Source: Epichloe hybrida (taxonomy: Eukaryota; Ascomycota; Sordariomycetes; Hypocreales; Clavicipitaceae). Taken from it: DNA of 64,000 nt. The notes beneath the pieces are model-generated. The model did no database searches, was not told the origin of the DNA, and saw only the letters and a program-made list of their open reading frames with translations. The stretch covers positions 286,580 through 350,579 of the forward strand of contig JAFEKR010000045.1 in the NCBI GenBank assembly GCA_019022495.1, given 5' to 3'. Within the stretch, counting starts at the first letter, position 1. The number at the start of each line of letters is the position of its first letter. Position numbers and translations under genes: made by a program. Positions 46,301 to 58,284 of the stretch are shown piece by piece.

Positions 46301-47106
46301 CGGTGCGGAGCTTCTCCAATTTGGGTTCGATCTCGTCTTTGAGCAACTCTCGCAATTCTTGAAGCTTCAACTCTTTTTTACCCATAGTCTTGAGAGCTTT
46401 GTCACGACGATCCTCAAACATCCTGGTTCCAGCGGCTTCCTCTATCATGGAAAGTATCTCTACCGCCTTCATGTTCAGCACCTTGGTGATTCGACCTTGC
46501 ATGATGAGGAAGTTGGGGTTGTTGATGTTAAGCTGAACAGATTGGAACAGGTTTTGAACTGTCTGCTGCTGCGCACGATGTCCATTGATGAGATATTTCG
46601 ATGTTCCCCCTAAAACAATCTGGCGTGTTACGCTGATGGACGCATATTCTTCGAAGCCAATCGGCGATTTTTTGGTGTCTCTGTTATCGAAAACGATCGT
46701 CACGCTAGCCTTAGTCACTCCGGCTTGCCCACGCTTGTAAATCAGATCCTGGCCTGCAATTAGTATGAAGTGAGGCGCAGGGATATCTTGAGCTAGGCGT
46801 ACTTGGAGGTTCTGTGCTCGCACTGTCGACATGTTGGTGATTCCCAACACGAAACAGATGGCGTCGAGAATATTTGATTTGCCGCTGCCATTGAGGCCAG
46901 TGATAGAATTAAAGCTTTCATCCCTGGTGCTGCAAGTTAAAATCGTGACTCGAGGCCATTGTAGGAGTTATAACTGATGTTTACCATCCTGATATCACCG
47001 TTCGAACGGCATACGACTTGAAGCCCTGCAGAAGAGGATTAGTACAAGAATTTGAATCAGCGCAAAGTTATGAACGTACGTCAATTATGACTTCTATTAC
47101 CCTCAT
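43336..47106 (-). CDS. SMC2: Condensin subunit SMC2
   Basis: Exons 47080-47106, 46985-47025, 46803-46923, 43660-46748 and 43336-43600 give 1180 residues, the standard SMC2 length. The N-terminus [23 protein letters not shown] and the Walker [10 protein letters not shown] are followed by a coiled coil. The hinge lies around residues 510-680 ([11 protein letters not shown] ... LCADAETA-like strand). After the second coiled coil come the signature LSGGQR, split by the last intron, and the Walker [12 protein letters not shown]. The third intron (46749-46802) is 54 nt, in frame and stop-free; its removal restores [10 protein letters not shown]. By family knowledge SMC2 pairs with SMC4 in condensin for mitotic chromosome compaction. 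It is divergent from INCENP. Confidence 0.97.
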
Positions 47107-47587
47107 ATTTTCGCAGTTCGTTTGCCACCGCGTTGCAAGTACTGGGCGATTGAGCCGTGGTCAACATCCCACCTCTATTAGTGACTGACGCGCTGAGAGT
47201 AAACAATGCGTGTTTAGTATCTGATAAGGAGCTTATCAGCACGTGCACGACACCGTTTTTGAAAAGTCCCGCACTCCGTACATAATACATGTAGGGGTGG
47301 ACGCGACTCGGTGCGGGCAGCCTGTCATTCGTACGCTAACCCGATTGAGAGTCAATCAAAACAACATGACTTGGAATGAGGAACCAATATCAAGAAGCTC
47401 TCCACGCCATCAACATCGACCTTAACCGTGAAGTAGGCTCTCACTCTAGCCTCATCTCTCGTTTAGTTTAAACACATAGCTCTAGATGTCCTCATGACTT
47501 TAGCATTTCGATCGAAAATCGACCCCCGGTGTGCGACACGACACGATTCGAGACACCTCTCGCCTCAGCTGGCGACGGTAGCTCACC
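47107..47587. promoter_or_regulatory. Shared promoter region SMC2/INCENP
   Basis: 481 bp separate the two divergent start codons. A forkhead-type GTAAACA lies at 47199-47205, and ACGCG cores (as in MCB/MluI-type elements) lie at 47188-47192 and 47301-47305. A GTTTAAAC palindrome is at about 47465. Co-regulation in the cell cycle is an inference. Confidence 0.6.
47199..47205 (+). promoter_or_regulatory. Forkhead-type site GTAAACA
   Basis: An exact match to the RYAAACA forkhead consensus lies seven bases after an ACGCG core, between SMC2 and INCENP. A 7-bp match can occur by chance. Confidence 0.4.
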
Positions 47588-50500
47588 ATGGCGGCGATGA
47601 GGGCACCACGTTTGCAAGTCGGCTCTCCAGCGTGGATTGAGGAAGAGCGAAACGCAGCGCTGCAGATAGCTCAGTCAGAAGTCGAAGAGTTCTCTTATTC
47701 TGCTCGAAATGAGCTTGACTGGCTGAATGAGCACATGGCCGGTATATTCAACGAAAATGAAACGTACGCGTGAACCATGGATACTCTCATTTTCAAACAG
47801 ACTAGACTACTGACAACCTTTACAGAAACTTCGCAGAAGCATTCAAGACTCCAGGAAAACTTCGTGGCAAGACGCCCAGGACAGCCAAAAAAATAAATCC
47901 TTTAGAAACACGAGTGGTAGGTTTGATAATTGGCCATCTAATTCGTGTAGCAAAAGCTGATTCTTGAACAGCCCCTCTCTGAAGTTTTTTCGGCGACTCC
48001 AAAGGGTGCATCCAGCCCGATCAATCGTATTCAGTCCCCTAGACATAATGGTCACGCTGCCAGAGGCTCACCAGGTGTGCGACCTTCTCCCACTCGTCTA
48101 GCCGTTTTTTCTCCCAAACAGGCAACTCAGGGCATACAAGATTCTGGCTACTTTGGCAGCCAGGATGTTGCGCCGCTAAATATTCATATGGACACCGACT
48201 CCGAGGATGCACAAACCTCACATCAGTCGAGTTGCATATTTGCAACGGCAACTTCTCTCGAAACTGGTCCCCAGCGTGCCCGTGCCATTATCGCCGACTC
48301 TCCAGACAAGACGTTTCAAACCACCAAAGAGGAGCAGATATGGCGGGTTCCGGCTGATACTTCCAAAAAAAATGCTGCTGGGACACAATCCAACTTCGAA
48401 AATGCATCTGATTGTGAAGACGACGCATCGCCAGAGAGACAGTTGAGCCTCGAGGCAAAACAAACAGTGAAGTATGCTGACGACGTTCGATCTGCTTCAG
48501 ATGGATCGAGCCCAATACGACCAATTGTTCGTAAGAGTAGCTTGAACTTTGCGTCCTTGCCTGCCAGGGAGCCACTCACAGCTGGTAAGAGCAACGTTGC
48601 TCGAGTTTCCCGAACGAGTCATCTGGACAACATACGGACGAGCTATTACAATAGGCCGACGAGCGGCAAAAGCCTTGGGGGAACACTTGCGAAGTTGGAT
48701 CGGGAAGAAAATCACGAAGGCGATATGGACGTGGACGACGCGACAAATGGCCAAGCTACTAGAAGCGAAGACACCAAGACGTACACCCAAAGACTTCAAG
48801 ATCAGATCAATCTTCTTGGCCAATCCCAACCTAAGCCTGTGCATTTCTTGCAACAGAACAAGACACCTGCGGCAGAGGCTGCTTCTCCCATGTCATTAAA
48901 TACTCTACAATCTACACCAGGGGCATTTCCCGAGGACGACGACGATGACTGGATTGAACCGCCGGCCACCACCATCTCTGCGGTGACAAAAGAAGAGCGA
49001 CCAAACCTGCCAAAAAGTCATTCTGCAGATGTCATGGAAGGTATTCAAGGCAAAAGGACCATCGGCGAATCAGATTTCGCCCTCTCCGATGATGGCACTC
49101 TGAGTGGAACTCGAATCGAAGGACAAAGCGAGGCAAAAATCGCCAAGCTTGACTATGAGCACGCGAAGTCTGCCTCTGTGCCCGTCATTCCAAACGCTCG
49201 TTCGCCAGTAGGAGAATTGCACGCTCTCAAAAAGGCCGTGTCTGTACCGAATCCAGGTCTTTTGACTGTAGTCGAAGCAGGAGGTTTCGGTACCCCTTCA
49301 AAATCATCATCTCGAAGCTTTCGGGAAAGTCCTCTCAAACAGGTCAAAAATAAACTCTCTTCCATTTTGAAGAGCTCCAAGGGATTGCTGGCAAGTAGTG
49401 CTGCCATCAGTGCCGAGGGAAAGTCGCTAATGTCTCCATCCCCGGCTCGGCTCGCTCTGCATCCTTTCATGTCATCAGAATCTGTTTTCAGTCATCCGAA
49501 GATTGGATCTCAAGCTTCACAATGCTCAGCTGCCCAGCCCGAGGCAAGTCCTACACGTCCAACGCGTCGCACCAGAGCTTCTACAGAGAGGGAAGAAAAA
49601 AAGCGTGCAAGGGAAAACAAACGTCTCGAAGAGCAGAACGAGAAATTGGAAAACGCTCGACAGAAAGAGCGAGAGAAAGCTCGCGTGTTCAGCAAGGAGC
49701 AGGATAGGGTTGCTGCCATGGAAAAGCAAATTGCTGCCAAGAAGGACGAAGTACGAATACCAGTAGAGGAGACGCCTAAGCCTACGAGAACCGGTCTGAC
49801 AAATACGCAAGCCGTGGAGGACGATACCGTGTCTGTGGACAAGGATGTGAATATGGACGACGTCGCTGCGGTACCACTGTCTATTCCGCGATCTCTTGGC
49901 CCGGCTCACGCCACTCGTAACAAAGAATTAAAGCGCCCAGCAAAACCAACCAGAGAAACTCAGGCTAGACCAAAGCAAGCTCCAACCGTCATTAGAGTCA
50001 ATACAGGATCCCAGCACTCCCAATATAGACTTTCCGCAGCTCAACCTGAAGCGACCGGCGTCCCAGTCACTCAAACACATCAGCTCACTAGCAAAGCGAG
50101 CAAAGCGTCATTGCAGAACAAGCCATCAACGCAGAGCCTGAGAGGCGCTGCGACCAGCAGAGCCAAGGCACAGGAACTCGCTGCTAGGAAGAAAGAACAG
50201 GAAGAAAGAGAGGCTCAGAGACGTCGTGACGCAAAAGCTGAAATGGAACGAAAGAAGGCGGCATTGCAGGAGGAGCAGCGCAGACAGGAACAACTCAAGC
50301 GTCAAGAAGTGGAACGCCAGCGACAGCAGCAGCAAGAACAGGCCGCATCGCATCCACAGACAAAAAACAATTCGCAAAGAAAAGCAGCAATTGAAAAGGC
50401 GAAGCAAACTAGAGCACCACCGCCCGCTGTGCGTCTGCAACCCAATGGGCCTCCGGATTTCTCCATGTCTCAGGAGAATTATGCCGCACGTCCACCATCT

Positions 50501-51468
50501 CGAACGACTTCAAATGCTCCTCACTGGAGCCAGGAGGAGACAAATCGTCCGGTCAATGCAGTTCTTTCCAATGCCAGCAAAGCCAGCGCGAAAAGAGCTT
50601 TTGCCCATGACAAGGGAGATGATGGCCAAGCCAAGCGCCCACAGTCTCGAGGTGGTCCAACGTATCAAGCCAACGACGCCAAGCGACGTAGAACGAGTGA
50701 AAACTTTGAAGAAGAAGCTGATGCAGCAACTCAAAGAAACATTAGAGGCCCCCCTGTCAGACCATCAGCCGGGTTCAAAAAGGTATGTCAGAAACTAATC
50801 ATCATCATGCATACTGTGCCTAACATGGTCATCAGGAGATGCCACCCAAGTCTGTCTTCCAGAATGGTTACGCAAACGCACCCCCAAGCGGTGCTCCCAA
50901 TCTCTTCAAGGCTACAGTCAGCTCGCAACATGCAAGTCAGATGAAGGCAGCCCACCCGCTGGAACTGGCACAGATCTCCAAGGGTGCTATTCCATTCCAA
51001 CCGACCTCGAATGCCGGAGGACCGGCTTATAAGACACCTGCACGGCCTGGCCCTCTTGTTGGTGCGAAGTCTGCCGCCAAGTCCGCAACTCGATCTTCTC
51101 CCAGATTCCAAAATGGTGAGGCTATTGAGCTTCCCGAAATTCAAACAGATGACGACAGTGAAGACGACGAGGCAAATGGAGTTACCGTGGCACCCTGGGC
51201 AGATTCACCAGATCTAAGAAGGGCGTTGGTGCGCCAAGAGACTATGGATCCATCACAAATTTTTGGACCACCAGCGCCACTGAACATGGAGGAGGTGTTT
51301 AACAAGAGCAAGGACAGATTCCACAAGTTCCGTGCCAGAACCTCTAGTGCCAACTGGAGCGGAGCCGATCGACTGACGGAGGAAGACATACGTAAGGACT
51401 TGATAGCCCGTGACAAGCTTCGGCGAGACGGAGGGTGGTCCTACGAAATGAGTAGGGATATGCTATGA
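47588..51468 (+). CDS. SLI15: Inner centromere protein INCENP/SLI15-like
   Basis: Exons 47588-47763, 47826-47916, 47972-50782 and 50836-51468 encode 1236 residues. The C-terminal IN-box that binds Aurora kinase is clear: VAPWADSPDLRRALVRQETMD, then IFGPPAPLNMEEVF and RTSSANWSGADRLT with the TSS-type phosphosite just before the Trp. A long single alpha-helix of charged residues (REAQRRRDAKAEMERKKAAL type, about residues 760-820) is typical of INCENP. The N-terminal about 60 residues (WIEEERNAALQIAQSEVEEF) should be the survivin/borealin-binding helix. The middle is disordered with many SP/TP sites, consistent with CDK control. By family knowledge it scaffolds the chromosomal passenger complex. 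Confidence 0.92.
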
Positions 51469-52036
51469 GTGAAGCTGGGTTGAGGATCGACTGAGGAACA
51501 ATCATCATCTTCAAAACAGGGACGAGAACATTGTTTTTGGTGTCAAGCAACCATAGGCGTTGAACAGGATTTACGTTGATTGCATAGCATTGATTTGGAT
51601 TGGGCGAATAGCTATAACATCAGAATGGAGAGAACTGCAGCCAGTCGGCGTTGGGTATTGATAATGGACATATGGACTGGACTATCTTGATTCCACTTTG
51701 ACTGTGCTCATCCCCCTTGTTGTTTAACGCGATGCCAGACCGAGGTCAGGACAGCCGCTCAAAGCTGCTGATTGGTTGATTTACCCAGGCTTTGCAAAAA
51801 TGGCAGTTGCGACCTTGGATGACTGATCTGACTCTGAGTGGGCAACCGCAAAGGAAAAAAAATTATGGAGCCGCTAAGCTAAGTCCCTGAAATTTTCCAG
51901 CCTCACAAACCAATCTCTCTTCGCTCAAACATGCATGCCCATCAGTCTCCTTTTCCCCATCCCCTTTGAGTATCAGGATTTGTTCATTTTCAGTCTGCAA
52001 CCGCAACTGCAAAACACTGCAAAGACGACCCTCGAC
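51469..52036. other. Intergenic region INCENP-helicase
   Basis: It holds the INCENP 3' region and the helicase promoter. An in-frame ATG at 51935 lies upstream of the chosen helicase start. No separate gene is supported. Confidence 0.5.
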
Positions 52037-54137
52037 ATGTTCAGGCAAGGCTTTCGTCGTTGTGCCAGCTTGGCCAGCGCTGCTGCGCCGTCCGTGATCG
52101 TCCGCAGTCGGGTTGCTCTTCCTGTTGTTCAGCGAACGGTATTATCTTTGTCACGACCTGTCACCCATTTCAAGAGCATTACAAATGGCTCCAGAAAGTA
52201 CAGCTCAGAAGCGACTGCAGCCAACTCTGAAATTTCCGAGGAAACAACCCCTGGTGATGTTGTCAATTTCGCCGACCTGTCCCAATTTGGCGTTCATCAA
52301 AATCTCCTAGACGCCATCACCAAAGACATGCGCTACGATACCATGACACCTGTTCAATCCAAGACAATCAAGTCCGCCCTCAAAGGAACTGATATGTAAG
52401 TTGGCAACTGGGTTTTGGCTTTCTCTCTTTCGAAAATATCTAATTCGCCATAGTGTCGCCCAAGCCAAGACAGGTACCGGTAAAACCATCGCTTTCTTGC
52501 TGCCCTTGTTGCAGCGCATGATTGGGGAAGACCCCACTCTTGCTTCAAGACGGGCTTCACGAACCGCCCGATCAGATGACATTCGTGGCATCGTTCTGTC
52601 CCCAACGCGAGAACTGGCTGAGCAGATTGCTGAGGAGGCCCGGCGTCTTACAAAGCACACTGGTCTTGTGGTGCAGTCAGCTGTAGGAGGCACTCACAAG
52701 GGTTCCATGTTGCGCCAGACCCAGCGTCAAGGATGTCACCTTCTGGTAGCGACTCCAGGACGCTTGAATGATCTCTTGCAGGATCCTCAAAGTGGCATCG
52801 AGGCACCTAATTTGGCAGCCTTGGTTTTAGATGAGGCGGATCGCATGCTTGACGTTGGCTTTGAGAAGGAGCTGGCTGACATCACTCGCTGCTTGCCAGG
52901 ACGAGATGAGAAGATTCGGCAAACGATGCTGGTTTCAGCTACCATACCCGACGATGTCATTCGATTGGCCCGAACCTTGGTCCGTGCTGACGACTTCGAG
53001 TTCGTCCAGACAATTTCTGAAAATGAATCCCTTACGCACGACCGAGTTCCTCAGCACATAGTTCCCGTTTCATCGTGGAACAATGTTTTCCCCAGCTTAT
53101 TCGAGCTCATTGATCGCGAAACGGCCAAAGCAGCTGAGGACCGGAGCCAACCACCGTTCAAGGCCATCGTGTATTTCAACACCACTGCACTTGTTGAATT
53201 GGCTGGTGAACTTGGGTTCCAACGACGAAGAAACGGACAGATGAAAATTCCTTCGTTTGCTATCCAATCTCAGCTCACACAGAGATCGCGAACAAAGGCA
53301 GCAGACATGTTCCGTAATACACGAACTGGAGTATTATTCTCATCTGATGTTACGGCCCGTGGCATGGATTTCCCCAACGTCACTCACGTTATTCAGGTAG
53401 ACACACCCAGAGATCGTGAGTCTTATATTCATCGACTTGGACGTACTGCCCGACAAAATAAGGAAGGTGAAGGATGGCTGTTTGTGCCGCCCACGTCCAT
53501 GGGAATTGCCCGCAAGCTTCTTCGAGGTCTCCCCATGCAGCCAAATAAGACTCTCGAAAGCCATAACGCCGAAGTAGAGTCGAATGACTTGCCTGCGTTT
53601 CATCGAGAGTTTTTGGATCTTGCGCAGTCTATCTCACGTAAGATGCTCAGCACTGCTTACATCTCCATATTCGGTGGCCAAACTCAGCAACGTGAGGAGC
53701 TCGTCGATGACTTGAACCAATGGGCAACCGTTGGTTGGGGCTGGAGTGAACCACCGCCCGTCTCTTCGTCCTGGGCTCGCAATCAAGGTCTGCTGCGTTC
53801 TGGTCTGAACATTCAGGAGAGACCCTCACGAGAAGACGGTAGATCCGATGAGGACAGAAGTGGTTACCGCGGGGACCGCCATGGGTCGCGTCGGTCTGGG
53901 TTCAGAGGCGAAGATCGTCAGTCTTCAGACCCCTTTGCCGAAATAGGGCAACAAGCTCGTCGTGATGACTTCGGCAGTGGCCGTGGCCGTGACGGTGGTG
54001 GTAGGGGCTTCAGGGGCTCTGGGGGTGGTGGCAGGGGCAGAGGCGGTGGCAGAGGCGGTGGCGGTGGCAGAGGCGGACCCAGAGGCGACTCCAGGGGACC
54101 ACGAAGATCCAGAGACTCCCAGGAAGCCTCATGGTGA
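52037..54137 (+). CDS. MSS116: Mitochondrial DEAD-box RNA helicase, MSS116-like
   Basis: Exons 52037-52395 and 52454-54137 encode 680 residues. The start MFRQGFRRCASLAS gives an Arg/Ser-rich amphipathic presequence, so I prefer it to the in-frame ATG at 51935. Helicase motifs are Q-motif MTPVQSKTI, motif I AKTGTGKT (about 124-131), Ia PTRELAEQ, II LDEADRMLD (about 245), III SAT, V TARGMDFPNV and VI HRLGRTAR. The C-terminus is an RGG-rich tail of more than 60 residues. By family knowledge MSS116/CYT-19-type helicases act as RNA chaperones for mitochondrial group I and II introns and translation. Confidence 0.93.
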
Positions 54138-54638
54138 GAGGCTGCTAGTAACGAAGGATGTTAAATGCATCTTCCACAGCCCCATTCAAACACAATTGGT
54201 GTCTTGGAAGATGTGTCTTGTACTTTTGTTGGGGAAATTTGGAAATATGACGGGCAATAAGAACTTGTACAACAGGATGGTTGGTTTTGTAACATTATAG
54301 ACATGGAAAAGGCTAAGAGGATGGATGGTAAGAAAGCAAAGTAGCATCAGAAATGGGTGTTGCGGAAAATTCAATCTCCTATACGATAGATGCGATGGCA
54401 CTTAATAACTACTCTCATCTATTCAGTCATCTTATTCGAGTATTCTTGTTTTATTGTCGAAAAGAGGACGAATTTTTACATGTCTATTGAAACATCATGT
54501 CATGCCTTGAAATTCTTAGCAACAAAACGCCCCCTTCATAGCCTCATGCTCATTTCATGGCCATTGGCCTTGCAGCGTCGCAATTACACGGAAAAATTTG
54601 CGACGCTGTCTACTCGTGGTGTCCAACGTCTGGTATTC
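54138..54638. other. Convergent intergenic region helicase/PEX7
   Basis: A/T-rich 3' sequence of both genes; no coding signal is seen. Confidence 0.55.
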
Positions 54639-56047
54639 TTACCGGAGTCGTCTCGGAGCCATCAGCATATTTGAATCCCACAACAATACTCTCTCGTCCC
54701 AGCCCACGGAGGCGACCCAGCCCCCTACACCAAACAAACACCAGTCCACGCCCGTGACAAACTCGGTGTGTCTATTCATAACGCCCAGCTGGTGTCCTGG
54801 CTTGGCCCCCGCCAACGGCCCAGATGGCTGAGAAGAGCCGTCATTCCACAATCGAACAGTCATGTCGTAACTTCCGCTGAGTAGCACATCGCTCGCGTGA
54901 GGACTCCAGGCTAAGCGGCGAATGGCGTACTCGTGGCCATGCATGACCGACAGCGGTCCCGTCGTCGGGCTCCGAATGTCAAACGTCCGAATGATTCGAT
55001 CCACGCCACCCGTTGCGACAACGGCATCGTTGTACTTGTTCCAGTCGTGAGTGAGAACTTCTGCGGGTGGGCTACCCGCCGCCAAGCCAGGATTGACACC
55101 TGGCTCTGTGCCAGCGGCATGAACGGGGATCGTCGAGACGAGGTGGTACTTGGCGGAGGATGGGGTGCGGAGATCATAAATTCGAAGGTGGGAGTCGGAC
55201 GAGACGGCGGATATTAAAGCTGGATTGGAGGGGCAGAAGGACGCGCTATATGTGCAGTTGCCAACAGGGAGGGTCTTTAACGAGTGAGCACGAGTAGGAG
55301 ACCACTGGAACAGAGAGTGTCCTGGTCAGCATGGTATATCATGTCAGGAAAATCTTGCCAGATGCAGGAGTTGATTGCGGTTCTCGGCTAGAAACCAACC
55401 ACCCGGCATAAGAGTAAGGGAAGAGTGACACAAGACAACTGACGATTTTTACGGTCCCATCCCATGAGCTGGACATGACGGTGTCTTTCGTGACGGGACT
55501 CCAGCACACAGAAAATGTTTCCCTCTTGTGCTCGTGGAAGTTCATGACGGGGAAGTCATTGACGCCCAGATCGAACAGCTTGAGTGATCCATCGCCACAG
55601 GCGACAATGAGCTGGTTCTCGTTGATTTCCGACCATGCCAAGTCGTACAGCGCATCATTCGTATCGAATCTAGAAGGAGGAATTGCAACACCCTCCCCCA
55701 AGAACAGTCAGCCTTGTCAGTTAATGTCCCCTCCTGATTTTTTTGAATTTTTTTTTTAGGGGGGGGGGGCGGATGCCCAACATCGAAAAGTTGTCCTCGA
55801 CAAGTTGACATTCTCAATCCGGCTTGGGCAATGGCACACCCCCGCCGTCCTACACATGCGGACCAAAGACATACGTTTTCTCGACCTGGACGCCTTGCGC
55901 CGTGAGCCCCAGAGCAAAGACGCGCCCGTTTCCGACGATGCCAAAGTTTGATGACGCCGCGACAGCTAGGCGGGAGTCGTAATAGGGCGAGTATTTCACT
56001 GCGTAGGGGTTGTACCCTTTGGTGCGAAACTCAAGCATGGCTGCCAT
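54639..56047 (-). CDS. PEX7: PTS2 receptor peroxin 7 (WD40)
   Basis: Exons 55875-56047, 55444-55669 and 54639-55304 encode 354 residues. The N-terminus AMLEFRTKGYNPYAVKYSP is diagnostic of PEX7. About six WD40 repeats follow, for example YDLAWSEINENQLIVACGDGS, FSVCWSPVTKDTVMSSSWDG and RRLAWSPHASDVLLSGSYD. The first donor is GTATGT after VEK; using it restores VEKTFDTND. By family knowledge it carries proteins with a PTS2 signal, such as thiolase, to peroxisomes together with a PEX20/PEX5 co-receptor. Intron 1 (205 nt) contains adjacent T10 and G11 runs. Confidence 0.95.
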
Positions 56048-56560
56048 TGCGGGTGGGGTTGGCGCCTGCGTGGAGGCGCATTGGGGAGTGGAAGTCGTCC
56101 TGTTGAGTGGTCGGAAGCTTTTCGAAGGTATACGTAGCACTGGGAGGGTAAAAAGGTTGGCGGCTGATATGGAGCAGGGCGGTTTATGACGACTTTTGTT
56201 GTGTTGGAGATGCCAGGAGTCTTGCGTTGTTGTGCCTCGGTAAACAGACGTCGGCCAATGCCTCCAATTGCCCCTCCAGCCAATGAGGGGCACCATTGAC
56301 CAAGGCCTTAAAGTTGGCTATGTATAAGTCATTGGTCAGCGTGCCGGTCACATGACATCGCGTCGGTGGTTTCGCGCCCCCTACATACATAGACACGTCG
56401 AATTCGTGTTGTCACCAGTCATCAGTCATCAGTCATCACCCCATCCATCGAATCGCTAAAGTGGTCGCTTCAAGAGCAACAGCGAATACCAGGGTCATTC
56501 AAGCGTCTGAGGAGTCAGTCTCAAGCTTGAAGTTCTATTATGTAAGCCCGGCGTTCCTGC
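56048..56560. promoter_or_regulatory. Divergent intergenic region PEX7/AlkB
   Basis: Both 5' ends meet here across 513 bp. A 7-bp TCATCAG/CAGTCAT repeat lies at about 56415-56437. No further element can be assigned. Confidence 0.5.
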
Positions 56561-57963
56561 ATGGCCAGCATGAAGTCCTTCCTCGTGGGACCCAAAACGA
56601 AGCGAGAGCTCAGCCCAGATCCGGGGCTCGGGTTCGATGTCGATGGCGATGATGAGTCAACCGAAGTAAAATTAGCACTGCTATCATCAATCCATCCCGG
56701 CATTGAGCAAGAGACCCTCCTTGATTTTCTGCTGGCCCACGATGGCTCTGTTGGCCAAGCCTCTGAAGCATTCAAGCTCGGAAAGCACCATCATCAGCAG
56801 CAGGACAGGAGAAGAACTGGAATTGGATATCAACAATCCCTGAAACAGTATGCGACATTAATGGAGGACTTGGCTACACCCACCAAGAAGAAGTCGAAGT
56901 CGAAAAGGGGCACAACTCTTCACCTGTACGACCCGGAGGACGTTGCAGAGCACACGCCGTGCACTATCATCCACAATTTCTTGCCAGCTGACGAAGCCAA
57001 CGACGTACTGCGGGAACTTCTGGATGAAGCCAAGTCATTTGAGAAAATGACGTTCAAACTGTTTGACAACGTCGTGTCCAGTCCCCACACATCCAGCTTC
57101 TTCGTCGAAAGCTACGAGGAAATGATGGCTCAAAAATCCGAGTACTACTACAACGGGTCAAAGCTCACGGTAAGTCACGCGCTACGGTCCCAATGCAAGG
57201 AGCCTTCGTGCGACTGACGCTTGAATGCTCTGTTTTACCAATGCAGGACGTTCGCCGCATCACACCACACTTGGCCAGGGTGAAAACCATTGTACAAGAG
57301 GCCGTGAACCAACAAATCCAACACCGTGTAAAGACACGGTATCCCGGTGGCAAAAAGCTGCGGCATCAGTCGCCAAGTCCATGGGTACCCAACTCGGCCT
57401 TTGTCAACTGCTACAATGGCGCACAGCAGAGCGTCGGCTGGCACAGCGATCAGCTCACGTATTTGGGGCCGCGGGCCGTTATTGGGTCCATATCTCTCGG
57501 TGTAGCACGCGAGTTTCGCGTTCGCAGAGTCGTACCCAGGGACGGCGACACCAGAACGGTGGAAGAATCGGACGCAGAGGGCCAGATCTCCATACACCTC
57601 CCACACAACTCGCTTCTCGTCATGCATGCCGAGATGCAAGAGGAGTGGAAACATTGCGTAGCACCGGCTCTATCCATTGACCCACATCCCATTGCCGGGA
57701 ACAAACGCATAAATATCACGTATCGGGATTACAGGCAGAGATTCCATCCCCGGTTCACGCCTCGGTGTGCGTGCAAAGTGCCATGTGTGATGAGGGTGGT
57801 ACAGAAGAAGAAGGAGAATTTTGGAAAGTACTTTTGGATGTGTCATGCGGGAAACGTACCTGGAAAGGAGGGCTGTTCATTCTTCCAATGGGCCGATTTT
57901 GATGATGATGGGAATCCTTTGATCAAGGAGAAGGTCAAGTACTCCTCCCAACGAAATCCGTGA
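56561..57963 (+). CDS. AlkB-family dioxygenase with CUE and GRF zinc-finger domains
   Basis: Exons 56561-57169 and 57247-57963 encode 441 residues. Residues about 38-76 form a CUE-like ubiquitin-binding helix bundle (LSSIHPGIEQETLLDFLLAH). The 2-oxoglutarate/Fe(II) AlkB domain covers about 125-368. Its iron ligands are H269 and D271 in GWHSDQ and H339 in WKHCVAP; R357 and R363 (NKRINITYR) bind 2-oxoglutarate. A C-terminal GRF zinc finger (about 375-420) shows C-x-C, a central FWMCHAG and a GCSFFQW end. By family knowledge AlkB enzymes of this ALKBH2/3-like type demethylate DNA or RNA bases. GRF fingers bind single-stranded nucleic acid and CUE binds ubiquitin, which together suggest recruitment to ubiquitylated damage sites. 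Confidence 0.93.
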
Positions 57964-58284
57964 TGCCTTTCGACTGCTATCAAAAGGAGGCTATTTTTTG
58001 CAGTATCTTGTGATGCGACGAGATCTGAAAGGCGTTATTGGAGGCAATACTGTTCAAGAGACCAGAGGCTGAGAATGAAGCACGATTGCAGTTTTGGACT
58101 CAATTGGGAATGAAGTCATCATCCCCCGTTGTGCGGAGCGGAGTGGGTCACAGCTCTTCGAGAGGAACTTTGAGAATCGTGTGCCACTCTGAGCAGCTCG
58201 GCCACATTTCCGCGCCCGGGCCTGGATCAGTCATTCGTCCACAAACTCGCAAAACTCACAAACGCGAATGTCCATACGTGCGCC
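57964..58284. other. Intergenic region AlkB-RIB7
   Basis: Non-coding; it presumably contains the RIB7 promoter. An overlapping long frame from 58038 through RIB7 is a GC-driven shadow. Confidence 0.5.

Noticed and set aside
51935..52036. Upstream in-frame ATG for the DEAD-box helicase
   Set aside because: The downstream start gives a proper mitochondrial presequence; the extension is hydrophobic and Gln-rich without presequence character.
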